A stretch of DNA of 41,643 nt from Spirochaetales bacterium. Lineage in GTDB: Bacteria > Spirochaetota > Spirochaetia > Treponematales > Treponemataceae. Below the pieces are notes generated by a model. The model did not search any database, was not told the DNA's origin, and saw nothing but the letters and a program-made list of their open reading frames with translations. Made by a program: the position numbers and the translations under genes. The stretch spans positions 1 through 41,643 of the forward strand of contig QKDA01000208.1 of the NCBI GenBank assembly GCA_003246765.1. The letters run 5' to 3'. This document shows, piece by piece, positions 31,692 to 39,821 of this stretch (its first letter is position 1; the number at the start of each line of letters is the position of its first letter).

Positions 31692-33971
31692 ATGGCAGAA
31701 TTACTGGCTCCCGCGGGGAACCCCGAGGCCCTCGACGCCGCGGTAAACGAGGGGTGCGACGCGGTCTATCTCGGCCTAAAGAGCTTCAATGCCCGGCTTC
31801 GCTCCTCGAATTTCGCCTGGTCTCAGTTCGAGGCCACGGTAGAGTCCCTGCACAAGCGGGGAAAAAAGGTGCTCGTCACGGTGAACACGGTCCTCCAGGA
31901 ATCGGAGACCGAGCGGATGTACCGTTTTCTTGCCTACCTTGAAAGGATGGGTCCCGACGGGATCATCGTGCAGGATTTAGGGGTGCTCCACATGGCGCGC
32001 ACCCATTATCCCAAACTCAGGATACACGCCTCCACCCAGATGAACATCGCCAGCGCGAAGGCCGCCAACGCCATGAGCCGCGCGGGAGTGTCTAGGGTGG
32101 TGCTCGCCCGGGAACTGGGGCTGGAGGAGATAAAGGCCATCAAGGCCAATACCTCCTGCGAGCTGGAAACCTTCGTCCACGGTGCCCTGTGCGTGAGCGA
32201 GTCGGGGCTTTGCCTCTTTTCGAGTTACCTCGGGGGCAAGTCGGCCAACCGTGGCATGTGCGCCCAGGCCTGCCGCCGGCTCTACGCGGCGGAAGAGGCG
32301 GGGGGAACCCGGCAGGGCTACTTCTTCTCCCCCCACGACCTGCAGCTGATCGACAAGATTCCCGACCTCGTGCAGGCGGGGGTCCATTCCTTCAAGATCG
32401 AGGGGCGCATGAAGAGCGCCGAATACGTGGGAACCGTGGTTTCCGCCTACCGCTACGTCCTCGACCACTGGGAGGAGGACCGCAAGGGGGCCGTGGAAAC
32501 CGCCCGAAGGATCCTCGCGAACGACTTCGCCCGGGCGAAAACCCGTTACTGGTACGATTCCCCGAAGGCGGAAAACCTTCTCAACCCCTCCCAGGCGGGA
32601 GGCACGGGCATTTACCTCGGAAAGATAGAAACCGTCGTTGAGGACGGGGGAACCCGCTTCGCCCTCCTGCGGGGAGGGTCCTACGAACCGGACGTGGGCG
32701 ATTCGGTGCGGCTCCATAAAAAGGACGATTCCGGCCGGGAAAGCCACAAGATCCAGGCTCTGAAGGACGAGCGGGGATCCCGGATGATCGACGTGCCCGA
32801 GGGCTTCGGCCGGGGCGACTCGGTATACCTTATCCAGACGAAGTCCATGTCCAAGCGCTATCCCCGGGTTCTTCCCGGCGACCTCGGCGCCTACCGCGCG
32901 CAGCCCGGGGACGAAAGGCTCCCGGAGCTCAAGCTTTCTCCCCTTCCTGCCCCGGCCGCGAAACTGCCGGGAAAGCCCCATTCCGAGGACGAGACCGGTT
33001 TCCCCGAGGGGGTGTACGTCCAGGTTTCCCGGGTGGAGGATATCTATACCGTGCTTTCCGACCGTCCCGTCAGGCTGATCGTGGAACTCAACGCCCGGAC
33101 CGCCGCTGCCCTGCTCGGAGAGGAAGGGGCCCTGACCGGCCCGCTGCCCTTTTCCCGGCGGGAAGTCATCGTTTCCCTGGACCCCTTCCTCCCCCAGGGG
33201 GCGGAGGAAACCCTCTCCTCCTGGGTGGAGTCCCTGACGGAAGCGGGGTATACCCAGTTTATGCTCAACAATCCGGGGCATCTTTCGATGCTCCGAAACC
33301 GCTCGCTGAAGCTCGTCGCGGGGCCCTACCTGTACGCCTTCAACCGCTGGGCCGCTGACTGGCTTGCAACCCAGGGCCTGTACAGCCTCGTTACCCCGGT
33401 GGAGAATTCCCGGGACAACCTCGAGGCTACCCTCGACCCGGCGGTTAGGAACCGGGCCTTCGTCACGGTCTTTTCCTATCCGGCGCTCTTCAGGATGCGC
33501 TTTAAGCTCCCCGACGACTATGCCTTCAGCTTTTTCAACGACCGTCAGGGGGGGCGTTTCCGGGCAGTATCCGGGGATGAGGGCTCCCTGGTCCTGCCGG
33601 ACGTTCCCTTTTCCATCGTGGACAAGGTCGCGCAGCTGAAAAAGGCGGGTTTTACCCGTTATATCTTCGATTTTTCTCCCGGACCGGTGAAGAAGGGGGA
33701 TTACCGCGCGGTCATGGAATCGTACAGGAAAGATAAACCCCTCCAGAACGTATCCCGGTTTAACTGGAAAGACGGCTTCTACGATCCGGACAGGATTGAG
33801 GAGTTCAGGCAGATGAACGAGCGGGCCTCGAAAGGGGCCAAACCCTCCGCGCCGAGGGGTCAGCGGCCGTCGCGGGCGGGATCGAGGTCCGCGCCGGGAG
33901 GAAGGCCGAGCGGCGCCGGACCCGCGCCCTCCCGTCGGGGAAAGCCCGGAGGAAAGCGCCCGGCTAGGTGA
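31692..33971 (+). CDS. U32-family peptidase-like protein (RlhA/TrhP type) with basic tail
   Basis: A 759-residue protein. The N-terminal U32 barrel starts ELLAPAGNPEALDAAVNEGCDAVYLG and includes IHASTQMNIASAKAANAM and VHGALCVSESGLCLFSSYLGG. Cysteines in CLFSSYLG...RGMCAQACRRLY fit the iron-sulfur cluster of RNA-hydroxylating members (RlhA, TrhP), so a role in rRNA or tRNA hydroxylation is more likely than proteolysis. A second domain follows from about 400. The last 48 residues are low-complexity and strongly basic (Arg, Lys, Gly, Pro, Ser; for example PSRRGKPGGKRPAR), suited to RNA binding. GGAGG precedes the ATG. The end overlaps the convergent 640-residue gene by 8 bp. Confidence 0.9.
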   Translation: MAELLAPAGNPEALDAAVNEGCDAVYLGLKSFNARLRSSNFAWSQFEATVESLHKRGKKVLVTVNTVLQESETERMYRFLAYLERMGPDGIIVQDLGVLHMARTHYPKLRIHASTQMNIASAKAANAMSRAGVSRVVLARELGLEEIKAIKANTSCELETFVHGALCVSESGLCLFSSYLGGKSANRGMCAQACRRLYAAEEAGGTRQGYFFSPHDLQLIDKIPDLVQAGVHSFKIEGRMKSAEYVGTVVSAYRYVLDHWEEDRKGAVETARRILANDFARAKTRYWYDSPKAENLLNPSQAGGTGIYLGKIETVVEDGGTRFALLRGGSYEPDVGDSVRLHKKDDSGRESHKIQALKDERGSRMIDVPEGFGRGDSVYLIQTKSMSKRYPRVLPGDLGAYRAQPGDERLPELKLSPLPAPAAKLPGKPHSEDETGFPEGVYVQVSRVEDIYTVLSDRPVRLIVELNARTAAALLGEEGALTGPLPFSRREVIVSLDPFLPQGAEETLSSWVESLTEAGYTQFMLNNPGHLSMLRNRSLKLVAGPYLYAFNRWAADWLATQGLYSLVTPVENSRDNLEATLDPAVRNRAFVTVFSYPALFRMRFKLPDDYAFSFFNDRQGGRFRAVSGDEGSLVLPDVPFSIVDKVAQLKKAGFTRYIFDFSPGPVKKGDYRAVMESYRKDKPLQNVSRFNWKDGFYDPDRIEEFRQMNERASKGAKPSAPRGQRPSRAGSRSAPGGRPSGAGPAPSRRGKPGGKRPAR

Positions 33972-35886
33972 TGTTCTTCAGAAGGCTTACGATGTAGAGC
34001 TTTACGTAGTCGAGCAGGGCGTCCCGGTTCTTGATCTTCATGAGCCCCGGGGTGTCCACCAGGGTCGTGGCCAGGTTGTCCACCCGGGCCATGTCGAAGT
34101 TCGCCGCCCGTATGGTCTTGACGATGCGCCGGATGTAGTCCCGGATGAGGGAATTGACGTCTTCCGTGAGGTTGTCCTTCTGCTGGGAGTCGAGGGTCCG
34201 GTTCCAGAGGTCGAGGCGGGCGGATATTTCCTTTTCCAGGGTAGAATCCGCCGGAACGAGCCGTTTTTGAATCGCGAGGGCGGCCTTTTTCAGCTCGTCC
34301 TTTCGCTGTTGCTTGATCGCCCGGGAATCCTGCCCTCCCGAGGGAGCCGAGTCTTCATACACCGTTTTCGCCGCGGTTTTTCTGGCTACAGGCCTCGGTT
34401 TCTTGCTTCGGGGCCGTCGGAACAGGGCGATGATGGCCGAGAGGATGGGAATGGTGTACCAGAAGGGAAGCATGATCTTGGTGTCCGTGAGCAGCTGCTG
34501 CCGGTTGAGCATGAGCAGGGCCGCGTGGCTCAAGAGCCTGCCGTGGTCGAAGATGCGGAAGCCCGAGTCCCTTTCCGCGGAACCGTCCCCCTCCAGGGCG
34601 AGCAGGGGAATGAAGGTGGCCCCTAGAATGCCGAAAAGCACCGGCGTGAGGGTCTTGCTCATGGAAGTTACCTTGCGCTCAAACTCCATCTGGCTGTGCA
34701 TGGCCTCTTCCTGACGGTACTCCCGGAGCAGCTGGTACCATTCGCGGGTCACGGCGTCCTTGATGACGGTCCTGCCGTCGTTGCAGAGCTTCACGATGAG
34801 GGGAATCACCTTCTCCTTCAGCACGAAGTAGCGGTTTCCGTTTTCGGTCTTGAATACCAATAGGGGCGGCAGGCTGTTGAGTCCCGTTTCCGCGGTCTTG
34901 TCGTTGATAAAGCTTTCCAGGTCCGTGTTCTTGTACTGCCCCAGGAGGGGAATGCCCCGGGAGTCCGTAAACCGGGTGATGGTCTCCATGTCGTAATAGT
35001 AAGGCGGCTTCTGGAAGGCGAGCTCGAGGTTTTTCAGGGCCGTTTCCCGCTGGAGGTCCGCCTGGGCCTTGGACTTATAGTGCCCGTTCATGTACTCGGC
35101 TATGTATACCGACTGGATGAGGGCGGTTTCCTCGGGGGTTTTTTCTACTTTCTTGGCGAAATCCTGCCGGATGAAGGCGCATAGGTAGTTCCAGAAAAGG
35201 TAGGCCTCGCCGGCGTGCTTCATGGCCCGCATAGACTCGTTCGGCCGGGTTTGGAACTGTATGAGCTGGTTCTTGATGGTCAGTTCCTTGCCGGGATTCG
35301 CCACCATCATCCTTTTTTGGATGAAGTCCCGGGACTCGTCCTTCCTCAGGAAGAGCCGGATCTTGGAAAGGGCGTAATCCAGGAGCTTCTCCGGCGAGAT
35401 ATGGGACGGGTAGAGCAGGGGCGGGGTGTCGTCGGGGAAGTTGAGCTGGTGGAGAATGCCTCCCTGCCGATCGGTTCCCTCCAGGAGGGCCGTGAAATCG
35501 GTGGTTATGTAGATGGGCTTCAGGAAATTCGAGGGGAACCCGGCGGGAAGGTCCGAGGCCAGGGGGAAGGGTACGTCCGCGTGCTCGTCGATGCCCCGGA
35601 ACCGCTGGATGATCCGGTCCACGAAAAACTGGGGGACAAAGGCGGTCCGCCGCCCCTTGTGGTCCGTGACCAGCTGTATGCGCGAGTCCGCCTCCAGCCG
35701 CTCGAGTTCCCGGATTACCGTCGTTTGGGTATCTTCGAGATAGACGGAAAGTTCCGGCGCTTCCTGAAGGTAGTGCCGGGCGTATTTCTGGAGATAATCG
35801 CAAAAATCCGGTATGATAACCGTCGGGGAGTTTTGCTTGTTGGTATACAGTCTGAGAAGGACCGAAAGCTCGGTGGGAGTGGCCAT
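33964..35886 (-). CDS. Large conserved-type protein of unknown function, membrane segment
   Basis: A 640-residue protein I do not recognise. The N-terminal third is helical with a winged-helix-like look (VIRELERLEADSRIQLVTDHKG). The middle is helical (about 150-420). A hydrophobic stretch at about 415-430 (LTPVLFGILGATFIPLLAL) and another near 470-485 (FWYTIPILSAIIALF) are likely membrane spans, followed by a basic linker (RRPRSKKPRPVARK) and a helical tail. No signal peptide. TTGAGA-17-TAGAAT ends 6 nt before the ATG, with no Shine-Dalgarno. The start codon overlaps that of the divergent gene at 35885. Possibly lineage-specific. Confidence 0.72.
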   Translation of the reverse strand: MATPTELSVLLRLYTNKQNSPTVIIPDFCDYLQKYARHYLQEAPELSVYLEDTQTTVIRELERLEADSRIQLVTDHKGRRTAFVPQFFVDRIIQRFRGIDEHADVPFPLASDLPAGFPSNFLKPIYITTDFTALLEGTDRQGGILHQLNFPDDTPPLLYPSHISPEKLLDYALSKIRLFLRKDESRDFIQKRMMVANPGKELTIKNQLIQFQTRPNESMRAMKHAGEAYLFWNYLCAFIRQDFAKKVEKTPEETALIQSVYIAEYMNGHYKSKAQADLQRETALKNLELAFQKPPYYYDMETITRFTDSRGIPLLGQYKNTDLESFINDKTAETGLNSLPPLLVFKTENGNRYFVLKEKVIPLIVKLCNDGRTVIKDAVTREWYQLLREYRQEEAMHSQMEFERKVTSMSKTLTPVLFGILGATFIPLLALEGDGSAERDSGFRIFDHGRLLSHAALLMLNRQQLLTDTKIMLPFWYTIPILSAIIALFRRPRSKKPRPVARKTAAKTVYEDSAPSGGQDSRAIKQQRKDELKKAALAIQKRLVPADSTLEKEISARLDLWNRTLDSQQKDNLTEDVNSLIRDYIRRIVKTIRAANFDMARVDNLATTLVDTPGLMKIKNRDALLDYVKLYIVSLLKNIT

Positions 35887-36424
35887 GGGTCAATTCTACA
35901 ATACTAGAACCGTTTTCTCAATCGCGTTTTTCCTCTTCGCCGCCATATGGGGGCTTTCCGGGGCGGAAAACGCGCTTTTCCGGGCGGTTCTTTCCATGGG
36001 CACCCTTCCTCAGGCGGGGGTTCCGGGTTTTGGCCCGAATAGGATACCCAGCCTCACCGGGGTATATGCCTTGGGGGAGGACTCGATCGCCGTGTACGCG
36101 GTGAGCGAACCCCTGCTTTTTGACCCCTCCCGCTGGGAAAAAAAGGGAACCGCCCCCGACTCGCCCTGGGTTTCCCGGGAGGAGGGGAGCCGGATCGTGG
36201 CGCTCCGGAGGACCTTCGACGTTCAGGATCCCCGTTTGGTCAGCCCCACCTGGCATTTCGTGGTCTATATCCCCCCCTCGGTGGATACGGGCACGGGGGA
36301 CGCCTTCGTGAAGGCCTTTGTCGAAAGGACGATATTCTTCTTTTCCGCCGCGAAAAACCGGGAGGCCTTGAGCTTTCCCGCCACGGTGGAGTTTAGCCTC
36401 CCCGCACCCGGCGCCTCCCGCTGA
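35885..36424 (+). CDS. Secreted or membrane-anchored small protein, unknown
   Basis: A 179-residue protein with an N-terminal hydrophobic segment (VFSIAFFLFAAIWGLSGA) acting as signal peptide or anchor. The rest is a beta-rich domain (TGVYALGEDSIAVYAVSEPL, PTWHFVVYIPPSVDTG) without known motifs. The ATG at 35885 is taken because the signal peptide starts here and GGGAG lies 6 nt before; its start shares two bases with the opposite-strand start at 35886. Upstream of hisC by 50 bp. Function unknown. Confidence 0.68.
   Translation: MGQFYNTRTVFSIAFFLFAAIWGLSGAENALFRAVLSMGTLPQAGVPGFGPNRIPSLTGVYALGEDSIAVYAVSEPLLFDPSRWEKKGTAPDSPWVSREEGSRIVALRRTFDVQDPRLVSPTWHFVVYIPPSVDTGTGDAFVKAFVERTIFFFSAAKNREALSFPATVEFSLPAPGASR
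35893..35921 (-). promoter_or_regulatory. Promoter of the 640-residue gene
   Basis: On the minus strand TTGAGA (35921-35916), 17 bp, TAGAAT (35898-35893), then 6 nt to the ATG at 35886. The promoter lies inside the coding sequence of the divergent gene, whose start overlaps. Confidence 0.55.
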
Positions 36425-36473
36425 CAGGGTCGGGACAATCGTTGTATGCTCTCTCGTACGGAGGACAGTGCCG

Positions 36474-37529
36474 ATGCTCGCGAAACGTTTTTCAGACCTC
36501 AAGCCCTACGTCCCCGGGGAACAGCCCCGGGACCGCGCCTACGTAAAGCTTAACGCCAACGAAAACCCCTATCCCCCCTCGGAAGCCGTGCGGGACGCCA
36601 TTTCCCGCTTTGACGCGGATGCCCTGAGGTTCTACCCCGACCCGGACGCCTCGGAGCTGAGGGACGCCCTGGCCTCCATGCTCGGGCACGGCGTCACGAG
36701 GGACATGATCTTCGCGGGTAACGGCTCCGACGAGGTGCTTTCCTTCGTCTTTTACGCCTTCTTCGATTCTGACCGCCCCTTGCGGTTTCCCGAGCATACC
36801 TACAGCTTTTACCCCGTATACGCGGGATACTACGGGATTACGGTCGAGAAGGCGCCCCTGGCTTCGGACTGGTCCGTGGACCTCGAGGCCCTGGCCTCGG
36901 GGGACAGCACGGGGCTCATCTTCCCCAACCCCAACGCGCCCACGGGAATATACGTTGGCCTTGACCGCGTACGGTCCCTTCTCGATTCCTATCCCTCTGA
37001 CCGGGTAGTGGTCGTCGACGAGGCGTATATCGACTTCGGGGGGGAGACCGCCCTTTCCCTGCTTTCGGAATACCCGAATCTCGTTATAATCCGCACCTTC
37101 TCGAAAAGCTTTTGCTTCGCGGGAGCCCGCCTCGGGTTCGCGGTGGCCAACCCGCCCCTGATCGAGGCCCTCTTCACGGTGAAAAACTCCTTCAATCACT
37201 TCCCCGTGGACGCCCTCACGCAGAAGATCGGGGCCGCCGCCTGCGGCGACGCCCCCTACTACCGCCGGATAAACGCGGAGATCGCCCAAACCCGGGACCG
37301 TTTCGCCGCGGGTTTGCGCGGCGCGGGTTGGGAGGTCCTTCCCTCCCTGGCGAATTTCGTCTTCGCCCGAAAGCGCCCCCATTCCGGCCGCAGGGTCTAT
37401 GAGCGTGCCCGGGAGGCGGGCTTTTTGATCCGGCATTTCGATTATCCGGGGATCTCGGATTTCGTCCGCATTTCCGTGGGACTTCCCGCTGACATGGAGC
37501 GGCTTTCGGCCGTTTTAACCGGACTGTAA
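36474..37529 (+). CDS. hisC: Histidinol-phosphate aminotransferase
   Basis: A 351-residue PLP enzyme that converts imidazole-acetol phosphate to histidinol phosphate in histidine biosynthesis. Motifs: KLNANENPYPPSEAV, GNGSDEVLSFVFYAF, FPNPNAPTG, VVVDEAYIDFGG and the PLP Lys211 in TFSKSFCFAGARLGFA. The ATG at 36474 is chosen because GGAGGA ends 8 nt before it, while the upstream GTG at 36468 is too near. The metallophosphoesterase gene follows after 10 bp, so they may share a transcript. No other his genes are in the window, so a broad-specificity aminotransferase role cannot be excluded. Confidence 0.9.
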   Translation: MLAKRFSDLKPYVPGEQPRDRAYVKLNANENPYPPSEAVRDAISRFDADALRFYPDPDASELRDALASMLGHGVTRDMIFAGNGSDEVLSFVFYAFFDSDRPLRFPEHTYSFYPVYAGYYGITVEKAPLASDWSVDLEALASGDSTGLIFPNPNAPTGIYVGLDRVRSLLDSYPSDRVVVVDEAYIDFGGETALSLLSEYPNLVIIRTFSKSFCFAGARLGFAVANPPLIEALFTVKNSFNHFPVDALTQKIGAAACGDAPYYRRINAEIAQTRDRFAAGLRGAGWEVLPSLANFVFARKRPHSGRRVYERAREAGFLIRHFDYPGISDFVRISVGLPADMERLSAVLTGL

Positions 37530-37539
37530 GGGGGCATGC

Positions 37540-38247
37540 ATGAAGCTTTTACTGATCAGCGACGGACACGGAGATACGGCGGCCCTGGATGCCCTGGAGC
37601 CGGTGGCGGCCGCCTGCGACGCGGTTCTTTTCGCGGGGGATTTCGCGAAATTCGGCCATCCCGACACGGGAAAGCCCTTTCTAGAGCGGCTCGGGAAATT
37701 GCATGACCAGGTTTTCGCGGTGACGGGCAACTGCGATGCCCCTGATTTTCGCGGGGAGGTGGAAGCCCTCGACCTGAGCGTGGAAGGAACCCTTGCCTAT
37801 TTTTCCGGTCTCCTCATCGGCGGGTCCGGGGGGGCGCTGAGGCATCACGGGGCGACCCCCAACGAGCGGGAAGACGAGGAACTCGCGTCGGACCTGAGCC
37901 TGGCGGCGGGAAGCGCGGAGGACGTGGAGGCGGACGACGGGGGAACCTTCAGGGACAACCTTATCGTCATCGCCCATCAGCCCCCGAAAGACACCCTGGC
38001 GGATCTCGTTCCCTCGGGGGCCCACGTAGGGTCCGCCGCCCTCCGTTCCTTCATCGATTCGGAGCGTCCCCTCCTGTACCTGTGCGGGCACATTCACGAG
38101 GCTTCCTCGGTGGACCGCGCGGGACCCACGGTGGTGGTGAATCCCGGGGCCCTCAACGCGGGGCAGTACGCCGTGGCGGAGCTCACCGGGGGCAGGAACG
38201 TCCCCTTCGCGGTGGCCTCGGTAAAGCTGGAAAGCCTGAAGAAATAG
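37540..38247 (+). CDS. YfcE/MJ0936-type metallophosphoesterase
   Basis: A 235-residue phosphodiesterase. Metal motifs appear in order: Asp8/His10 in ISDGHGD, FAGDF, GNCDAP (GNH variant with Cys), a His in IAHQP, and GHIHE near the end followed by NPGALN. This is the calcineurin-like fold of the YfcE family, which hydrolyses phosphodiesters in vitro; the natural substrate is unknown. The acidic insert EDEELASDLSLAAGSAEDV (about 108-126) is longer than in typical YfcE. GGGGG lies before the ATG. Probably translated with hisC. Confidence 0.85.
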   Translation: MKLLLISDGHGDTAALDALEPVAAACDAVLFAGDFAKFGHPDTGKPFLERLGKLHDQVFAVTGNCDAPDFRGEVEALDLSVEGTLAYFSGLLIGGSGGALRHHGATPNEREDEELASDLSLAAGSAEDVEADDGGTFRDNLIVIAHQPPKDTLADLVPSGAHVGSAALRSFIDSERPLLYLCGHIHEASSVDRAGPTVVVNPGALNAGQYAVAELTGGRNVPFAVASVKLESLKK

Positions 38248-38300
38248 GCAACCCGCCCGTTTGACAAGCCGCCAGTCCCGCGGTCCGTTCCCCGGATCCT

Positions 38301-39260
38301 TTAAGCCTGGCCGTCCCGGCGGGGGTAACTCTGCTCCATGGCGCGCAGGATCTTGAAGAGGGTCTCGTTTACCGGCACGGGAAGGGCGTGCTTTTGGGCA
38401 AGCTTGATCACGGTTCCCGAGAAGAGTTCCACCTCGGTCTTTCGGAAGGCTTCCACGTCCTGGCACATGGAGGTCTTGCCCTCGTCCGAGAGGGTGTCTA
38501 TGGTCCGGTAAATGAGCTCCACGTCGGCGTCCGTCAGGATTATCCCCTCCGCGCGGGCCACCATGGCCACTTCCCTCATGGCCTCCTCAAGCAGTTCCGC
38601 GGCCTCCCTCACCCGGGTTTCCGACTTTAGGACCCGGTAAGGCTGGCGGAGAATGGCGGTGACCTGGTTGAGCCCCACGTTCATCATGAACTTGAACCAC
38701 AGGCGGTTGTACATGTCCGGGGGGACCGCGTAGGCGATGCCCGCCCGGTCGAAATACCCCGCGATGGCCCTGACCCGGGGCGACCACGATTCGGGGCCCC
38801 GGGAGCCGTTTTCGGCGTCCCCGAAATAGATGGTTCCCGTTTTCGTGAAGGTGGTCCGGCCCCCGTGGTGTCCCGCGTCGGTGCCGATGATCATGCCGTA
38901 GGGAACCCGTTCCGCCCCGAAGGCCCGGCCGATGTCCTCCTCGCTGGAGATGCCGTTGAGCAGGGACAGTATCAGGGTTTCGTCGCCTACGTGATTCGCG
39001 AGGTCCGAGAGAACCTCGCTCAGGTGGTGATACTTGCAGGCGATGATGACGAGGTCGGGATTCGAGCGGGAGGAGGCGTCCATGAGGTGGAAGGGAACTC
39101 CTTCCCCGTTGATCGAGAAGCCCGTGGTCCGATACCGCTCGATGCGTTCTCCCCTGGCGAGAATCGCCACCTTGCCGGGATTCGCCCTGAGACACTGCCA
39201 GGCAACCATCGAGCCGATAGCCCCCGCGCCGGCGATCAAAACGTTGTGGATTTCCTTCAT
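38301..39260 (-). CDS. Ketopantoate reductase-like (PanE/ApbA) oxidoreductase
   Basis: A 319-residue NADPH-dependent reductase. The N-terminal Rossmann loop is NVLIAGAGAIGSMVAW. CKYHHLSEVLSDL and LLNGISSEEDIGRAFG match family blocks, the latter with the Asn that binds nicotinamide. The C-terminal helical domain carries the catalytic Lys and Asn in NRLWFKFMMNVGLNQ. PanE makes pantoate for coenzyme A, but many paralogs have other substrates, so only family is claimed. The ATG at 39260 is chosen because GGAGGAG precedes it; a start ten codons upstream would lack this. Convergent with the phosphoesterase gene. Confidence 0.85.
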   Translation of the reverse strand: MKEIHNVLIAGAGAIGSMVAWQCLRANPGKVAILARGERIERYRTTGFSINGEGVPFHLMDASSRSNPDLVIIACKYHHLSEVLSDLANHVGDETLILSLLNGISSEEDIGRAFGAERVPYGMIIGTDAGHHGGRTTFTKTGTIYFGDAENGSRGPESWSPRVRAIAGYFDRAGIAYAVPPDMYNRLWFKFMMNVGLNQVTAILRQPYRVLKSETRVREAAELLEEAMREVAMVARAEGIILTDADVELIYRTIDTLSDEGKTSMCQDVEAFRKTEVELFSGTVIKLAQKHALPVPVNETLFKILRAMEQSYPRRDGQA

Positions 39261-39291
39261 AACTCCTCCGCCGGGGAACGCTCTTCGCACC

Positions 39292-39320
39292 TTGCGCGGG
39301 GTTCCCTATTTCAATAGTAT
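39292..39320 (+). promoter_or_regulatory. Promoter immediately upstream of the 39327 gene
   Basis: TTGCGC (39292-39297), 17 bp, TAGTAT (39315-39320), ending 6 nt before the ATG, which puts the predicted +1 on the A of the start codon. It has the same -35 hexamer as the promoter at 16921. Confidence 0.6.
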
Positions 39321-39326
39321 AAGCGA

Positions 39327-39772
39327 ATGATCTCCGCCGCAACCATGATTCCCCTTATCGGGTTCGCCCTTTTGCCCGTTTCCGCCCTTTACGTGGCGGT
39401 TCTGTCCCGATCCCTGCAGTCCCGCCTCGGACCGCGGGTGGAGTGCTTTCTCCGGCCGGTACGCTTTCAGTTCTTCGGCGTCATGGCCTGCGCGCCTACC
39501 CTCATCGCCCTCAACTTCATCAGGGACTTCGATCCCGCGGTGCGCGTCGCCATTACCGGAGTGGGGGTGCTCGGCTTTTACATCGCCCTGCACGACATGG
39601 TTTTCGCCCGCCTCGGGGGGCTCTACGAAAAAGGCCTCGTCTGGCGCGGTTCCTGCGTTTTCCTTGAGGATATAGACCTCCTGGAACGCCCCGATCCCTG
39701 TTGGCGGCGGACAAGGCGGAAACCGCCGACCGGATCGCGGCCCACGCCCGGCGTTCCGCCCCCGGGGACTAA
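39327..39772 (+). pseudogene. Frameshifted small membrane protein upstream of purD
   Basis: The gene begins MISAATMIPLIGFALLPVSA, with three or four hydrophobic segments and VWRGSCVFLEDIDLLERPD. Beyond about 39692 this frame turns low-complexity (CWRRTRRKPPTGSRP) and runs without stop into purD. In another frame the sequence continues naturally as LLAADKAETADRIAAHARRS and stops at 39772. The length (446 nt) is one base short of a whole number of codons, and a C lost from the CCC run at 39691-39693 would explain it. The restored protein is about 148 residues, function unknown. It could be a real frameshift or a sequencing indel. Confidence 0.72.
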
Positions 39773-39786
39773 AAACCTTTCGGCCC

Positions 39787-39815
39787 TTGTTTCCTCCCCC
39801 TCTTCCGGGTATTAT
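39787..39815 (+). promoter_or_regulatory. purD promoter
   Basis: TTGTTT (39787-39792), 17 bp, TATTAT (39810-39815), ending 6 nt before the purD ATG. No Shine-Dalgarno is present, so the message is predicted leaderless. Confidence 0.6.
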
Positions 39816-39821
39816 GGCCCC

